From Sitta carolinensis (lineage: Eukaryota > Chordata > Aves > Passeriformes > Sittidae), in the NCBI GenBank assembly GCA_032173965.1, contig CM063298.1:7423001-7487000 (forward strand): a stretch of DNA of 64,000 bases, read 5' to 3'. The position numbers and the translations under genes were made by a program. Numbering within the stretch: position 1 is the first letter of the stretch; the number at the start of each line of letters is the position of its first letter. The notes under the pieces are model-generated. The model was not told where the DNA came from. It saw only the letters and a list, made by a program, of their open reading frames with translations, and made no database searches. Positions 63,153 through 64,000 of the stretch are shown here, piece after piece.

Positions 63153-64000
63153 CTGCAAACAGTGACAGAAGAGACAGCAGTTACAGCTCAAGGCAGAAGT
63201 GCAGCATGCACAGAAGTTTACTGACATACCAAAACCACCTGTAACCTCAGCATTGATGGAGATGCCGAGCAGACAAAATCAGTTCTGGTTTGCCTTTTTG
63301 TTTGTTGTAGTTGGCAGCAGCAACTGAAGTAGCACTGGTTGCTTGTTATCTTCCTATTGTGCTGACACAGCTGCTGCTGCTGTCTGCACAACCAGGCAGC
63401 AAACCTGGTCAATTGAGCTGATCAAAATCTCAAGACTTTCTAAAAAAATTTTTGTTTGTCATTTCTGCTGGATCAGTTCCCTAATTCAGTTGTCCACAAG
63501 TGACATGACAGAGGAAGGACTGCAGAAGAAACTGCTCTGGCTGGCTTATGTAACATGGCTGTAGAAGGTCTCACCACAGCTCAAGCACCTCTGACACAAA
63601 AATATGATCCAGAGGAACTCCCCTTCCTTGCCACAAAACTTCATTAACTCGTGTTGCTTCCACTGATTCCTTAATTCTCAATTACAAACTGACCTGATTA
63701 AAACCTTTGCATGAACATGACAGGTAACTTCTATTGACATTACAGCATCCACATGAGGGACTCTAATCCCTAAAGCTGCAGAAATCTCCACCATCTTTAT
63801 CTTTAGCAGCTGACGTGTTTCCATCCTCAGTCATTTGCCAGTAAATACCTGTCCCTCCAGGAACAGTTTAAGAAAGACAGTGGGACCAGCTCTGTCCAGG
63901 CTGCAGCATTTCAGCTGGATCAACCAGGGACAGGCAGGCCCTCTGCAAGGCAGGCTGACAGCTGGGAACAGCAACACCTTCAGCTGCTGCAGTTCTCTCA
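63153..64000 (-). other. WBP2: WBP2 intron 1 (part)
   Basis: From the acceptor of exon 2 to the window edge there is no exon-like sequence and no CpG-rich first exon, so the WBP2 start lies beyond the window. No repeat or RNA gene is evident. Confidence 0.7.

Overview
This is a vertebrate nuclear segment, almost certainly from a bird. It holds three multi-exon genes in an order I recall from human 17q25: UNK (unkempt) on the plus strand, then UNC13D (Munc13-4) and WBP2 on the minus strand. A truncated CR1 LINE in an UNK intron and a probable ERV-type LTR point to an avian, possibly passerine, genome. Gene identities rest on family sequence recalled from memory and on exon phases that chain correctly. 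No database search was run.

Layout. 1-5163 is UNK intron 1; coding exon 1 lies left of the window. 5164-27603 carries UNK exons 2-16, encoding six CCCH zinc fingers, a Ser/Pro-rich linker, a coiled coil and a C-terminal RING-like finger. A 3' UTR of up to about 4 kb follows, with several AATAAA signals, the last at 31732. 31738-33533 is the gap between two convergent 3' ends. 34148-48585 is a complete UNC13D in 32 coding exons (C2A, MHD1, MHD2, C2B). Its first intron contains a GC-rich 27-bp minisatellite of about 42 copies (47317-48460) and a TGGA microsatellite (46101-46176). A CpG-rich promoter-like segment and a probable solo LTR (about 48840-49378) lie just upstream of its start codon. 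49379-58756 is a long interval without recognisable genes, which must include the WBP2 3' UTR. 58757-63152 carries WBP2 coding exons 2-8 (GRAM/PH-like domain and a proline-rich PPxY tail); its first exon lies right of the window.

The three proteins do not form one pathway. UNK is an RNA-binding translational repressor, UNC13D primes exocytic granules with Rab27, and WBP2 is a WW-domain-binding coactivator. They are linked here by conserved synteny.

Main results. (i) UNK exon 5 and UNC13D exon 14 are each exactly one base short, both inside a C homopolymer of the coding strand, so both genes look frameshifted although everything around them is intact; sequencing or assembly indels are the likeliest cause. 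(ii) A possible 48-nt in-frame cassette exon sits between UNK exons 8 and 9. (iii) The UNC13D intron-1 minisatellite is G-run rich and produces long spurious open frames on both strands. (iv) The avian WBP2 tail lacks one of the three PPxY motifs recalled for human WBP2. I did not find a clearly undescribed biological system.
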